NCBI RefSeq assembly: GCF_005405905.1
Contig: NZ_BJHU01000029.1
Location: 1-64,000, forward strand
Direction of reading: 5' to 3'
DNA: 64,000 nucleotides
Source: Acidovorax sp. NB1
GTDB lineage: Bacteria > Pseudomonadota > Gammaproteobacteria > Burkholderiales > Burkholderiaceae_C
Made by a program: the position numbers and the translations under genes. Shown in pieces: positions 43,253 to 51,564 of the stretch. The notes under the pieces were generated by a model that was not told where the DNA came from, did no database searches, and saw only the letters and a program-made list of their open reading frames with translations. Numbering within the stretch: position 1 is the first letter of the stretch; every line of letters begins with the position of its first letter.

Positions 43253-43488
43253 GGCCTGTGAGGATGCCATTGCATGCTGACATGTACCAAACACTGCGGG
43301 GGGTTTTGCAGGATTTCCCTAGATGCTTGTTTACGACTTTAATTGCGTGTTTACGACTTTAATTACCCAGAATACCGACGATGGGCCGCTATCTCCTGCG
43401 CAGATATCGGTGCTTCAGGCAGTGGCCAATGAGGATCTGCCGAAGGGGGCAGTTGTTCGCATAAGCAGTCTTTTTGCTGGAGGATGAC
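43253..43488. other. Spacer with tandem 20-bp repeat
   Basis: Contains the IS5 left flank, the two repeats at 43328-43364 and the leader of vapB with a GGAGG ribosome site at 43479-43483. No gene seen. Confidence 0.4.
43328..43364 (+). repeat. Two direct repeats with 20-bp period
   Basis: TGTTTACGACTTTAATT occurs at 43328-43344 and again at 43348-43364. The unit (CGACTTTAATT core, 20-bp period) recalls the CGAC-N-ACTTTATT repeats at 222-254 in front of tnsA. It may be a leftover end of a Tn7/Tn5053-type transposon, or an operator for the vapB gene 125 bp downstream. Confidence 0.5.
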
Positions 43489-43773
43489 ATGCCGAAAAAG
43501 CACACCACCAACCCTTTGCTGATAGCCCGCGTCGGCTGGAGCAATGGCTCCCAGACGGTAGTGTTGCCGCCCGGATTCAGGTTTGCCGATTCCGTCCGTG
43601 AGGTGTTCATCCGCCGCGATGGCGAGAGGCTGGTGTTGACCCCGCGTCCAACCGATTGGTCTGACTTCTTTGCTTCGGGGGTGAAGACCTCGGCCGACTT
43701 CATGGCGGTGCGCGAACGCTTGCCAAATTCAGGAACGTGTGGTTTGACGTCCAGCCTGTTGAGCCCGAGGTAG
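43489..43773 (+). CDS. vapB: VapB-type (AbrB/SpoVT fold) antitoxin, orphan, C-terminus probably shifted
   Basis: The 94-residue product has a swapped-hairpin DNA-binding domain: LLIARVGWSNGSQTVVLPPGFRFADSVREVFIRRDGERLVLTPRP, then the toxin-binding tail WSDFFASG...FMAVRERLP. After ERLP the frame used here reads NSGTCGL, whereas the other frames give IQERV and WFDVQPVEPE, closer to VapB tails, so a 1-base shift near 43728 is likely. GGAGG precedes ATG 43489. No vapC follows. Confidence 0.65.
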   Translation: MPKKHTTNPLLIARVGWSNGSQTVVLPPGFRFADSVREVFIRRDGERLVLTPRPTDWSDFFASGVKTSADFMAVRERLPNSGTCGLTSSLLSPR

Positions 43774-44007
43774 TGCGTGGATTCACGACTCCTTGTCGTT
43801 CATGCGTCCGTCCGAACCGCTTCCGGTGACAGGTACCCTTGGGGCTTTATCTACAGGCTGCAGAGCTATCTTTACGACCCACAGTGCATGAGTCAAATTT
43901 GTAGAAAATTCCCACAATCGAAAAATAATTGTTGAAATCTAATTTTTATACATGAAAAAGTCCATAACTTTAGTCAATTAAGGAGCTCCAAAGAGGGCGC
44001 CCCAGCC
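43774..44007. other. Intergenic, glmS 3' side
   Basis: About 230 bp without a gene; AT-rich from 43900 on. No vapC-like sequence was recognised. Confidence 0.4.
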
Positions 44008-45960
44008 TCACTCCACTGTCACCGATTTCGCGAGGTTGCGGGGTTTGTCCACATCCGTCCCCCGCGCGCAGGCCGTGTGGTACGCCAGCAGCTGCAGCGG
44101 CACCACGTGCAGCAGCGGGCTGAGTGCGCCGTAGTGCTCGGGCATGCGGATCACGTGGATGCCTTCGCTGCTTTCGATGTGGGTGTCGCCGTCGGCCAGC
44201 ACGTACAGCACGCCTGCGCGGGCGCGGACTTCCTGCATGTTGCTCTTGAGCTTTTCCAATAGCGCGTCGTTGGGCGCGACGGTGACCACCGGCATGGCGC
44301 TGGTCACCAGGGCCAGGGGGCCGTGCTTGAGTTCGCCCGCCGGGTAGGCCTCGGCGTGGATGTAGCTGATTTCCTTGAGCTTCAAGGCGCCTTCCAGCGC
44401 GATGGGGTAGTGCAGGCCTCGGCCCAGGAAGAGTGCGTTTTCCATGCGCGCAAAGTCTTCGGCCCAGCTGATGAGCTGGGGTTCGAGCGCAAGCACGGCC
44501 TGCAGGGCCACGGGCAGGTGGCGCATGGCCTTGAGGTGGGCGGCTTCCTGCGCTTCAGAGAGGCGGCCTTTGCTTTGCGCCAGGGCCAACGTCAGCAAGA
44601 AGAGGCCAGCGAGCTGCGTGGTGAAGGCCTTGGTACTGGCCACGCCGATCTCGACACCTGCGCGGGTGATGTAGGCCAGCTTGCATTCGCGCACCATGGC
44701 GCTGGTGGCCACGTTGCAGATGGTCAGCGTGTGCTGCATGCCCAAACTCTGTGCGTGGCGCAGCGCGGCCAGCGTGTCGGCGGTTTCGCCGCTCTGGGTG
44801 ATGGTGACGACCAGGGTGCGCGGGTTGGGCACGCTGGTGCGGTAGCGGTACTCGCTGGCCACCTCGACCTGGGTGGGAATGCCCGCGATTTCTTCGAGCC
44901 AGTATTTGGCGGTGCAGCCGCTGTAGTAGCTGGTGCCACAGGCCAGGATGAGGACGTTGTCGATCTCCTTGAACACACGCCAGGCGGCCGCACCGGGCTG
45001 GCCGTGTTGGCCCGCGCCGTCGAACAGCTCGGGCACGATGCCTTCCACGCCTTCGAGCGTGTCGGCAATGGCGCGCGGCTGCTCGAAGATTTCCTTTTGC
45101 ATGTAGTGGCGGTAGGGGCCCAGCTCGGCCGCGCCGCTGTGGGCCAGCACGGTGCGCACGGGGCGCTGCGCAGTAGTCAGCGCGGCGCCATCCTGGCCCA
45201 CGATCCAGTAGCGGCCCAGTTGCAGGTCTACCAGATCGCCCTCTTCCAGGTAGACGATCTGGTCCGTCACGCCCGCCAGGGCCATGGCGTCGCTGGCCAG
45301 AAAGTGCTCGCGCGACGACGACGCCGCCGCGCTGCCCGCAGCGTCCTTGCCCACACCCAGAATCAGTGGCGACCCTGCACGCGCGCCCACCACGCGGTGG
45401 GGTTCGTCCTTGTGGATCACGGCGATGGCGTAGGCACCGTGCAGCTCAGCCACCGTGGCCTGCACGGCCTCGAACAGGTCGCCGCTGTAGTGGCTGTCCA
45501 CCAGGTGGGCGATGACCTCGGTGTCGGTCTGGCTGGCAAACACGTAGCCGCGTGCCTGCAAAGCGCGGCGCAGCTCTTCGTGGTTTTCAATGATGCCGTT
45601 GTGCACCAGGGCCACGCGGCCCGCCTGCCGGGCGGCGGCGTCTGCGCCCAGGCCATGACTGAAGTGCGGGTGGGCGTTGTGAACGGCTGGGGCGCCATGG
45701 GTGGCCCAGCGGGTGTGGGCGATGCCGGTGGCGCCATCGACATGCTCGGCCTGCACCTGCTCCAGCAGTTCGGCCACGCGGGCGGTGCTGCGGGCGCGCT
45801 GCAGCCCCCCGCGCTCGGTGCCGTGGCGCGATGCGTCGATGCTGGCGCCGTGCACGGCCACGCCGCAGGAGTCATACCCCCGGTACTCCAGCCGCTGCAG
45901 GCCCTGCACGAGGATGGGAACGATGTTGCGCGTGGAGACTGCGCCGACGATGCCGCACAT
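44008..45960 (-). CDS. glmS: Glutamine-fructose-6-phosphate aminotransferase (isomerising)
   Basis: GlmS makes glucosamine-6-phosphate, the first step to UDP-GlcNAc for peptidoglycan and LPS. Met-Cys-Gly-Ile-Val-Gly at the start gives the catalytic Cys1 and fixes ATG 45960. The glutaminase domain (1-~240) is followed by two SIS sugar-isomerase domains ([36 protein letters not shown]) and the C-terminal LAKSVTVE. At 650 residues it is about 40 longer than E. coli GlmS, due to loops in the glutaminase domain. GlmU for the later steps is encoded 4 kb away. Confidence 0.97.
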   Translation of the reverse strand: MCGIVGAVSTRNIVPILVQGLQRLEYRGYDSCGVAVHGASIDASRHGTERGGLQRARSTARVAELLEQVQAEHVDGATGIAHTRWATHGAPAVHNAHPHFSHGLGADAAARQAGRVALVHNGIIENHEELRRALQARGYVFASQTDTEVIAHLVDSHYSGDLFEAVQATVAELHGAYAIAVIHKDEPHRVVGARAGSPLILGVGKDAAGSAAASSSREHFLASDAMALAGVTDQIVYLEEGDLVDLQLGRYWIVGQDGAALTTAQRPVRTVLAHSGAAELGPYRHYMQKEIFEQPRAIADTLEGVEGIVPELFDGAGQHGQPGAAAWRVFKEIDNVLILACGTSYYSGCTAKYWLEEIAGIPTQVEVASEYRYRTSVPNPRTLVVTITQSGETADTLAALRHAQSLGMQHTLTICNVATSAMVRECKLAYITRAGVEIGVASTKAFTTQLAGLFLLTLALAQSKGRLSEAQEAAHLKAMRHLPVALQAVLALEPQLISWAEDFARMENALFLGRGLHYPIALEGALKLKEISYIHAEAYPAGELKHGPLALVTSAMPVVTVAPNDALLEKLKSNMQEVRARAGVLYVLADGDTHIESSEGIHVIRMPEHYGALSPLLHVVPLQLLAYHTACARGTDVDKPRNLAKSVTVE

Positions 45961-46041
45961 GGTGGTTGCCTTGGTGTGAAAACGATGGGGTGATCGTATG
46001 CAGCCCAAAAAGAAATGTTTGATTTATATTTGCGTAAATTT

Positions 46042-46083
46042 GAATTTAAATTTCACCATTCACATCGAATGAAATTTAAGTTC
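46042..46083. promoter_or_regulatory. Long inverted repeat upstream of the AsnC/Lrp gene
   Basis: GAATTTAAATTTCA (46042-46055) and TGAAATTTAAGTTC (46070-46083) are inverted arms, 13 of 14 positions complementary, separated by 14 bp, ending 12 bp before the regulator's ATG. The AT-rich dyad suits autoregulation by the Lrp/AsnC protein and could also affect the divergent glmS. Confidence 0.65.
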
Positions 46084-46095
46084 ATAAAATCAGAA

Positions 46096-46587
46096 ATGTC
46101 GGAACAAATCACACTCGACGCCATCGACCTCCAGCTGCTCAACCTGCTGCAGACCGATGCCGCACAAAGCAACCAGGCGCTGGCCGAGCAGGTGCATGTG
46201 TCGCCCCCCACCTGCCTGCGCCGCGTCAAGCGCCTGCAGGATGCGGGGCTGATCGAGCGGCAGGTGGCCATCCTGCAGCCGGACCGGCTAGCCGCTATCC
46301 AGGGCCATGGCCTGGCCTGCATCGTCGAAGTGTCGCTGGACCGCCAGGGCGCCGAGCAGCTGGACGCCTTCGAGGCGCGCGCGGCGGCCGACGACGCCGT
46401 GCAGCAATGCTGGCGCGTGTCGCCGGGCCCGGACTTTGTGCTGGTGGTGCACACGCGCGACATGCCGGGATACCTCGCGCTGTCGCAGCGGCTGTTCACC
46501 GGCGATGCCAACGTGCGCAACGTGAAGGCTTTCTTTGCCACACGGCGCGCAAAATTCGATACAAAAGTGCCTCTTGCGCTCGACTGA
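46096..46587 (+). CDS. Lrp/AsnC-family transcription regulator
   Basis: The 163-residue protein has an N-terminal winged HTH (DAIDLQLLNLLQTDAAQSNQALAEQVHVSPPTCLRRVKRL) and a C-terminal RAM ligand domain (about 75-150: CWRVSPGPDFVLVVHTRDMPGYLAL). ATG 46096 begins the family's normal start, MSEQITLDAID. The effector amino acid is unknown. Divergent from glmS. Confidence 0.9.
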   Translation: MSEQITLDAIDLQLLNLLQTDAAQSNQALAEQVHVSPPTCLRRVKRLQDAGLIERQVAILQPDRLAAIQGHGLACIVEVSLDRQGAEQLDAFEARAAADDAVQQCWRVSPGPDFVLVVHTRDMPGYLALSQRLFTGDANVRNVKAFFATRRAKFDTKVPLALD

Positions 46588-46770
46588 CAAGCGCTGATTG
46601 CTATCAAATTTGATAGATTGGAGCCCCACCGGAGGGCGCTGCCCCGGATGGTCATTTCTTGCTGGCATCGCCCGGATGTGCGTTGTAAGCTCCCCCGCAT
46701 CTTTGACCTTTGCCCGCGAAAGCGCCCCCAGGCATCCCCTGGCGGCACGCCCGGGCCCACCCGCAGACCG

Positions 46771-47823
46771 ATGCCAACCTCCCGACGCCAGATGCCCCGC
46801 CGCATCTACCCGCTGCGCATACTGGGCATGGGGCTGGGCGGCATGGTGGTGGGCGTGGTGCTGTGGGAGCGCCAGGCCTCGGCTCTGGCCTGGCTGTGCA
46901 TGGCGCTGCCCGCGTTTGTCTGGCCCCATGTGGCCTACCTGCTCACACAGCGCAGTGCCGACCCCTACCACGCTGAAACCCGCAACCTGCTCATCGACTC
47001 GGCCATGGCCGCAGCGTTTGTGCCGCTCATGCATTTCAACCTGCTGCCCAGCGTACTGCTGGTCACATTGACGCTGGTGGACAAGATCACCACCGGCATC
47101 CGGGGGCTGTGGGCGCGCGCCCTGGTGGTGATGCTGGTGGCCGGTGCTGCCAGCACCCTGCTCACGGGCATGCACTGGGCGCCCCAGACATCCATGCTGG
47201 TGATGGTGGCCTGCCTGCCCGTGATGGTGCTGCACACGCTGTCCGTCAGCGTCGTGAGCTACCACCTCATCCGCAAGGCCACACACAACAACCAGATGCT
47301 CGACGAACTGCGGCGCGTGGATGCGCTCACCGGCCTGTTCGGCCGGGGCCACTGGCAGGAACAGGCCGAGGCCGCGCTGCGCCGCCACCACACCACCGAC
47401 GAACCCGCCTGCATGCTGATGCTGGACATCGACCATTTCAAGAGCATCAACGACCTGCACGGCCACACCGTGGGCGATGAGGTCATCCGCGCCCTGGCCC
47501 ATGTGGTGCGCGGCCATGTGCGCGCGGGCGACTGCGCGGGGCGCTTTGGCGGCGATGAATTCGCCATCGTGCTGCCCGGCATGCACGCCCGCGATGCGCT
47601 GGCCATTGCCCAGCGCATCCGCGAGCAGACCGAGTGTGTGCGGCTGCGCCACCTGCCCGATCTGCGCATCACCAGCAGCATTGGCGTGGCCCCGGCCGAC
47701 CACCGCCACAGCAACCTGCGCGCCTGGGTCGATGCAGCCGATGCGGCGCTGTATGCCGCCAAGCATGGAGGGCGCAACCGCGTGTCGGGCTACATCGAGC
47801 CGGCACTGGCGCCGGCGGTATAG
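46771..47823 (+). CDS. Diguanylate cyclase with MASE2-type membrane domain
   Basis: The 350-residue protein has five or six N-terminal membrane helices (about 14-165), with the opening RRIYPLRILGMGLGGMVVG typical of MASE2, then a GGDEF domain (180-345). The active-site GGDEF is intact at 260-264, and the inhibitory site RAGD (251-254) lies exactly five residues before it, so it should make c-di-GMP with product feedback. ATG 46771 is chosen since the MASE2 pattern starts there; a longer upstream frame exists. Confidence 0.88.
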   Translation: MPTSRRQMPRRIYPLRILGMGLGGMVVGVVLWERQASALAWLCMALPAFVWPHVAYLLTQRSADPYHAETRNLLIDSAMAAAFVPLMHFNLLPSVLLVTLTLVDKITTGIRGLWARALVVMLVAGAASTLLTGMHWAPQTSMLVMVACLPVMVLHTLSVSVVSYHLIRKATHNNQMLDELRRVDALTGLFGRGHWQEQAEAALRRHHTTDEPACMLMLDIDHFKSINDLHGHTVGDEVIRALAHVVRGHVRAGDCAGRFGGDEFAIVLPGMHARDALAIAQRIREQTECVRLRHLPDLRITSSIGVAPADHRHSNLRAWVDAADAALYAAKHGGRNRVSGYIEPALAPAV

Positions 47824-47833
47824 GCAGGCTTTT

Positions 47834-48652
47834 CTATTGCGCCCCCGGCGCTGGGGCGGCCCCGTCAGCCACAGGCCACATCACCCGCACCGTGCAGCCC
47901 GCCCCCGGCGCCGCCGTGGCAGCCACCGCCGCACCATGGCGCTGGGCAATGGCACGGCACAGCGCCAGCCCCGTGCCCACGCCCTCGAACTCTGCCTCGC
48001 GGTGCAGGCGCTGGAACACGCCGAACAAGCTGCCCGCGCGCGCCGGGTCAAAGCCCACACCGTTGTCCTGCACCGTGAAGGCGACCTGGCCCGTTGAGGC
48101 TGCATCCGCCGCCACCGTGATGCACGACTGGGCCACGGGGCGTGTGAACTTGAGGGCGTTGCCCAGCAGTTGCACCAGCAGATCCTGCAGCAGCACGGGG
48201 TCAGCCTGCAGCGTGGGCAAGTCAGCAGCCACGCGCCATTCCACGGCACGCCCTGCTTCGGCCGAGGCCAGTATGGTGCGCGCTCCGGCAATGGCATCGG
48301 CCAGTCGCACAGGCTGCAGGCGCAGCGGCGCACGGCTGGCGCGCACCAGGGCTTGCAGCCCGTCGATCATGAGCCCCATGCGGCGGGCGGACTGGTCCAT
48401 GGTGGCGAGGAAGCCCAGGGCCTCTTGCACCTCGGCGCCCTGCACCACCTCGGGCGGCAAGTCGCCCAGCACCTCGCGCACCAGCGTGCCGTACGACGTC
48501 ACATGCCGCAGCGGCGCACGCAGGTCGTGCGAGACGGCGCGCAAGAACTCCTCCTGCGCAGCCGCCATGTCGGCCACCTGCTGCTGGCTGCGGGCCAAGT
48601 CGGCGCGCAGTTGCTGCAGTTCGTGATCGATGCCGGTGCCTGACTCGTTCAT
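47834..48652 (-). CDS. Histidine kinase without sensor domain
   Basis: The 272-residue protein has a coiled lead, an H-box AVSHDLRAPLRHV (H42), N-box LLGNALKFT, G1 QDNGVGFDP and G2 GVGTGLALCRAI. There is no membrane span or sensory domain, so it must take its signal from a partner. ATG overlaps the glmU stop by 4 bp, coupling it to glmU; no response regulator gene is adjacent. Confidence 0.88.
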   Translation of the reverse strand: MNESGTGIDHELQQLRADLARSQQQVADMAAAQEEFLRAVSHDLRAPLRHVTSYGTLVREVLGDLPPEVVQGAEVQEALGFLATMDQSARRMGLMIDGLQALVRASRAPLRLQPVRLADAIAGARTILASAEAGRAVEWRVAADLPTLQADPVLLQDLLVQLLGNALKFTRPVAQSCITVAADAASTGQVAFTVQDNGVGFDPARAGSLFGVFQRLHREAEFEGVGTGLALCRAIAQRHGAAVAATAAPGAGCTVRVMWPVADGAAPAPGAQ

Positions 48653-50079
48653 GGCTTGGCTTGTTTGGCGGGGCGATTCCAGTTGGCAATGCTCACCTGC
48701 TTGCCCCGCGCCACGCTCAGCGCGCCGGGCGCCGTGCTCTTGGTGATGGTGCTGCCGCCGCCCACCGTGCCGCCTGCGCCAATGGTCACGGGCGCTACCA
48801 GCACGCAGTTGCTACCCACATGCACGTCGGCCTCGATCACCGTGCGGTGCTTGTTGGCGCCATCGTAGTTGGCGGTGATGCTGCCTGCGCCGTAGTTCAC
48901 ACGCTCGCCCACCGTAGCGTCGCCGAGGTAGGCCAGGTGGTTGGCCTTGGCGCCATCGGCCAGCGTGCTGTTCTTCACTTCCACAAAATTGCCGATGTGC
49001 ACCTCGCGGCCCAGCTCCGCGCCGGGGCGCAGGCGGGCAAAGGGGCCAATCAGCGCGCCCTCGCCCACGGTGGCGCCGGCTTTTTCGCCGTCGATGTGGG
49101 TGTAGGGGTGGATCACCGCGCCCGCTGCGATGCGCGCGTTGGCGATACAGCAGTTCGCGCCAATGCTCACGCCATCGCCCAGCTCCACACGGCCGGTGAA
49201 GACGCAGTTCACATCAATCTCCACGTCCTGGTCGCAGACCAGCTCGCCACGCACGCCGGTGCGGGTGTCGTCGCGCAGGTCAAAGCGGGCCGGGTCGGCC
49301 AGGCGCACGCCCTGCTCCATCAAGGCACGGGCCTGGCGCAGCTGGTGGGCACGCTCCAGCTCGGCCAGTTGCAGGGGGCTGTTGACGCCCGCCACCTGCA
49401 GCGCGTCGGTGATGCGGTGGGCCACCACGGGCACGCCGTCGGCCACGGCCATGGCGACCACGTCGGTGAGGTAGTACTCGCCCTGCGCGTTGTTGTTGGT
49501 CAGCCGCGCCAGCCAGGGCGTGAGCAGCCGCGCGGGCACGGCCATGATGCCGCTGTAGACCTCGGTGATGGCGCGCTGGGCCTCGGTGGCGTCCTTGTGC
49601 TCGACGATGCCTTGCACCGCACCGTGGGCGTTGCGCACGATGCGGCCGTAGCCGGTGGGGTCGGGCAGGGTCACCGTCAGCAGTGCCAGCCGTTCACCGC
49701 CGCTCGCGGCCACCAGGGCGCGCAGGGTGTCGGCGTGCGTCAGCGGCACATCGCCCGACAGCACCACGGCCGTGCCGTCGTCCCGCAGGTGGGGCACGGT
49801 TTGCTGCACGGCATGGCCGGTGCCCAGCTGGGGTTCCTGGCGCACAAATTTCAGGTCAAAACTGCTGTCTGCGCGCGCTGCGCCTGCGCAAGCAGCTTCT
49901 ACTTCTGTAGCACCATGGCCCGTGATGACGATGGCGCTGCGGGCCTGCAGATGCGCAGCCTGGTCCAGCACGTGGTGCAGCAGGGGCCGCCCGGCCAGGC
50001 GCTGCAGCACTTTGGGGAGGCGGCTTTTCATGCGCGTGCCTTTGCCGGCCGCCATGATGAGGATGTCGATTGGGGTCAT
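48649..50079 (-). CDS. glmU: Bifunctional GlcNAc-1-P uridyltransferase / GlcN-1-P acetyltransferase
   Basis: GlmU completes UDP-GlcNAc synthesis. The 476-residue protein has the pyrophosphorylase start ILIMAAGKGTRMKSRLPKVL, then a left-handed beta-helix acetyltransferase (from about 250) with hexapeptides and the His in AKANHLAYLGDA. It forms a pathway with the nearby glmS; the phosphoglucosamine mutase is elsewhere. Confidence 0.97.
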   Translation of the reverse strand: MTPIDILIMAAGKGTRMKSRLPKVLQRLAGRPLLHHVLDQAAHLQARSAIVITGHGATEVEAACAGAARADSSFDLKFVRQEPQLGTGHAVQQTVPHLRDDGTAVVLSGDVPLTHADTLRALVAASGGERLALLTVTLPDPTGYGRIVRNAHGAVQGIVEHKDATEAQRAITEVYSGIMAVPARLLTPWLARLTNNNAQGEYYLTDVVAMAVADGVPVVAHRITDALQVAGVNSPLQLAELERAHQLRQARALMEQGVRLADPARFDLRDDTRTGVRGELVCDQDVEIDVNCVFTGRVELGDGVSIGANCCIANARIAAGAVIHPYTHIDGEKAGATVGEGALIGPFARLRPGAELGREVHIGNFVEVKNSTLADGAKANHLAYLGDATVGERVNYGAGSITANYDGANKHRTVIEADVHVGSNCVLVAPVTIGAGGTVGGGSTITKSTAPGALSVARGKQVSIANWNRPAKQAKP

Positions 50080-50245
50080 GGAAAAAGAGGTGGTTTGCGC
50101 GGCAGAAAAACCCGGCGCGCGGGCATGGCGTGGATTATCGGCTGCCGCCCACAGGTCGCAAAATGCTATTCAATTCATAGCTATCCACACATACGGGACA
50201 GGCGCAAAGGGCCTACTAGACCAAACTCTTTGCGCATCCACCGCG

Positions 50246-51001
50246 CTACAGCAGCGGCATCAGCCGGGGCGGCGTGTCGTAGTACTCGGCAATGCGCGCC
50301 AGCGCGCGGGTGTTGAGCAGGCGCAGCCGCCCGTTTTTCAGCTCGTGCAGGCCCAGCAGGGCCAGGCGCCGCAGCGTCTTGTTGGTGTGAACCAGCGACA
50401 GCCCGAGCGCGTCGGCAATGTGCTGCTGGTTGAGCGGGAACGCTACCGAGCCGTCCTCCACCAACCCGATGCGATCGAGCCGCCGGTACAGGTGCATCAG
50501 TAGCATGGCCACGCGCTCGGTGGCGTTGCGGCGGCCCGCAGTGAGCAGGTTGTCGTCCACATGGCCCTCCTCGTGCGCCGACAGCCAGGTGATGTCGTAG
50601 CCCAGGCGCGGGTGCTCGCGGAACAGCGCCCACAGGCTGTCGTTCTGGAACACGCACAGCGAACAGTCGGTCAGCGCCTCGATGCCGTGGGCCGACACCT
50701 CGCCAAACTCCTGCTGCAGCCCGACCAGATCGCCGGGCAGCAAGAAGTTGAGGATCTGGCGGCGCCCGTCGCTGAGCGTCTTGTAGCGAAACGCCCAGCC
50801 CGAATACAGCGTGAACAGCTTGGCGTTGGTCTGGTTCTCGCGCACCAGCGCGCCGCCCGCCTCCACCGCCAGGCTCTCGCTGCGAAAGCCCTGGATGAAG
50901 TCCAGCACCTCGGGCTTCACGGCGGTGAAGGCCCCGGTCTTGCGCAACCGGCAATTGCCGCAGGCCGGGGGGCAGACGTTGGCGGGCAAGGTGACGTTCA
51001 T
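50246..51001 (-). CDS. CRP/FNR-family regulator with N-terminal cysteine cluster
   Basis: The 251-residue protein has C10, C14 and C17 at its start (VCPPACGNCRLRK) and C113/C116 in the sensor beta-roll, resembling the four-Cys iron-sulphur site of FNR. The cNMP-binding-like domain (30-150) and the C-terminal HTH (NQQHIADALGLSLVHTNKTLRRL) are complete. It may sense oxygen or redox state, but the Cys spacing differs from E. coli FNR. It is divergent from the BLUF gene. Confidence 0.85.
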   Translation of the reverse strand: MNVTLPANVCPPACGNCRLRKTGAFTAVKPEVLDFIQGFRSESLAVEAGGALVRENQTNAKLFTLYSGWAFRYKTLSDGRRQILNFLLPGDLVGLQQEFGEVSAHGIEALTDCSLCVFQNDSLWALFREHPRLGYDITWLSAHEEGHVDDNLLTAGRRNATERVAMLLMHLYRRLDRIGLVEDGSVAFPLNQQHIADALGLSLVHTNKTLRRLALLGLHELKNGRLRLLNTRALARIAEYYDTPPRLMPLL

Positions 51002-51139
51002 GAGGCAGCGATTCTAGGGATGGATGGCACCGACACACACCGTGTTGCAACCGCGCAGCAGACTGGGCGGCGCCACTGGCGCTGCTATGTCTTTTGACAT
51101 TGCGCAGGCACCTGGAGCCCCCTACATTGGACTGCATCT
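51002..51139. other. Divergent promoter area of FNR-like and BLUF genes
   Basis: 138 bp shared by the two divergent genes. No clear FNR box (TTGAT-N4-ATCAA) is seen; a TTGACA at 51097-51102 lies at an unusable distance from any -10. Confidence 0.35.
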
Positions 51140-51538
51140 ATGAATCTATCCCCAGCCCTCTACGAGGTGCTCTACGTGAGCACCATCGCCCCCGAGCAAC
51201 CCCTGAGCGTGGTGGCTGAAATTGCCGGGAGTGCACGCCAGGTCAACGTGGAGCTGGACGTGACGGGCCTGCTGATCTTTGACGGGCAGCGTTTTTGCCA
51301 GCAGCTGGAGGGCCCGCAAAAAGCCGTGCTCAAGCTCATTGAGCGCATCCGCAACGACCCCCGCCACATCAACATCGAGGTGTTGCACCACGGCCCGCTG
51401 GCGGGGCGGCGGTTTCAGCACTTCAGCCTGGCATTCAGCACCGTGGAAGACGTGGAGGCGCTGGCCCGCATGGAGCTGCTGGACGGCGAGGCAGCCATCG
51501 CCGCATTCGAGGCGGTGCGGGGCGAGCTGGTGCTCTGA
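51140..51538 (+). CDS. BLUF-domain blue-light sensor protein
   Basis: The 132-residue protein is almost only a BLUF domain, which binds FAD and responds to blue light. Key residues are present: Y12 (LYVST), N36 (VNVELDVTG) and Q54 (RFCQQLEGP), the hydrogen-bond network round the flavin. The usual Trp/Met strand reads FSLAFST, lacking the Trp. No output domain is fused, so signalling must go through a partner; the neighbouring FNR-like regulator is one possibility. Confidence 0.9.
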   Translation: MNLSPALYEVLYVSTIAPEQPLSVVAEIAGSARQVNVELDVTGLLIFDGQRFCQQLEGPQKAVLKLIERIRNDPRHINIEVLHHGPLAGRRFQHFSLAFSTVEDVEALARMELLDGEAAIAAFEAVRGELVL

Positions 51539-51564
51539 CCTGCGGCCTGAGCGCCCCAAAACGA

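Noticed and set aside
41216..43261. 681-codon + strand frame across IS21
   Set aside because: Antisense of istA/istB and of the IS5 fragment; crosses the IS boundary, so cannot be an evolved gene.
44323..45993. Long open frame on the + strand opposite glmS
   Set aside because: Mirror of the high-GC glmS gene (third-position bias); no family features, no ribosome site, and glmS motifs are complete.
48661..50316. Long open frame on the + strand opposite glmU
   Set aside because: Shadow of glmU with repetitive His/Gly-rich product; no conserved domain.
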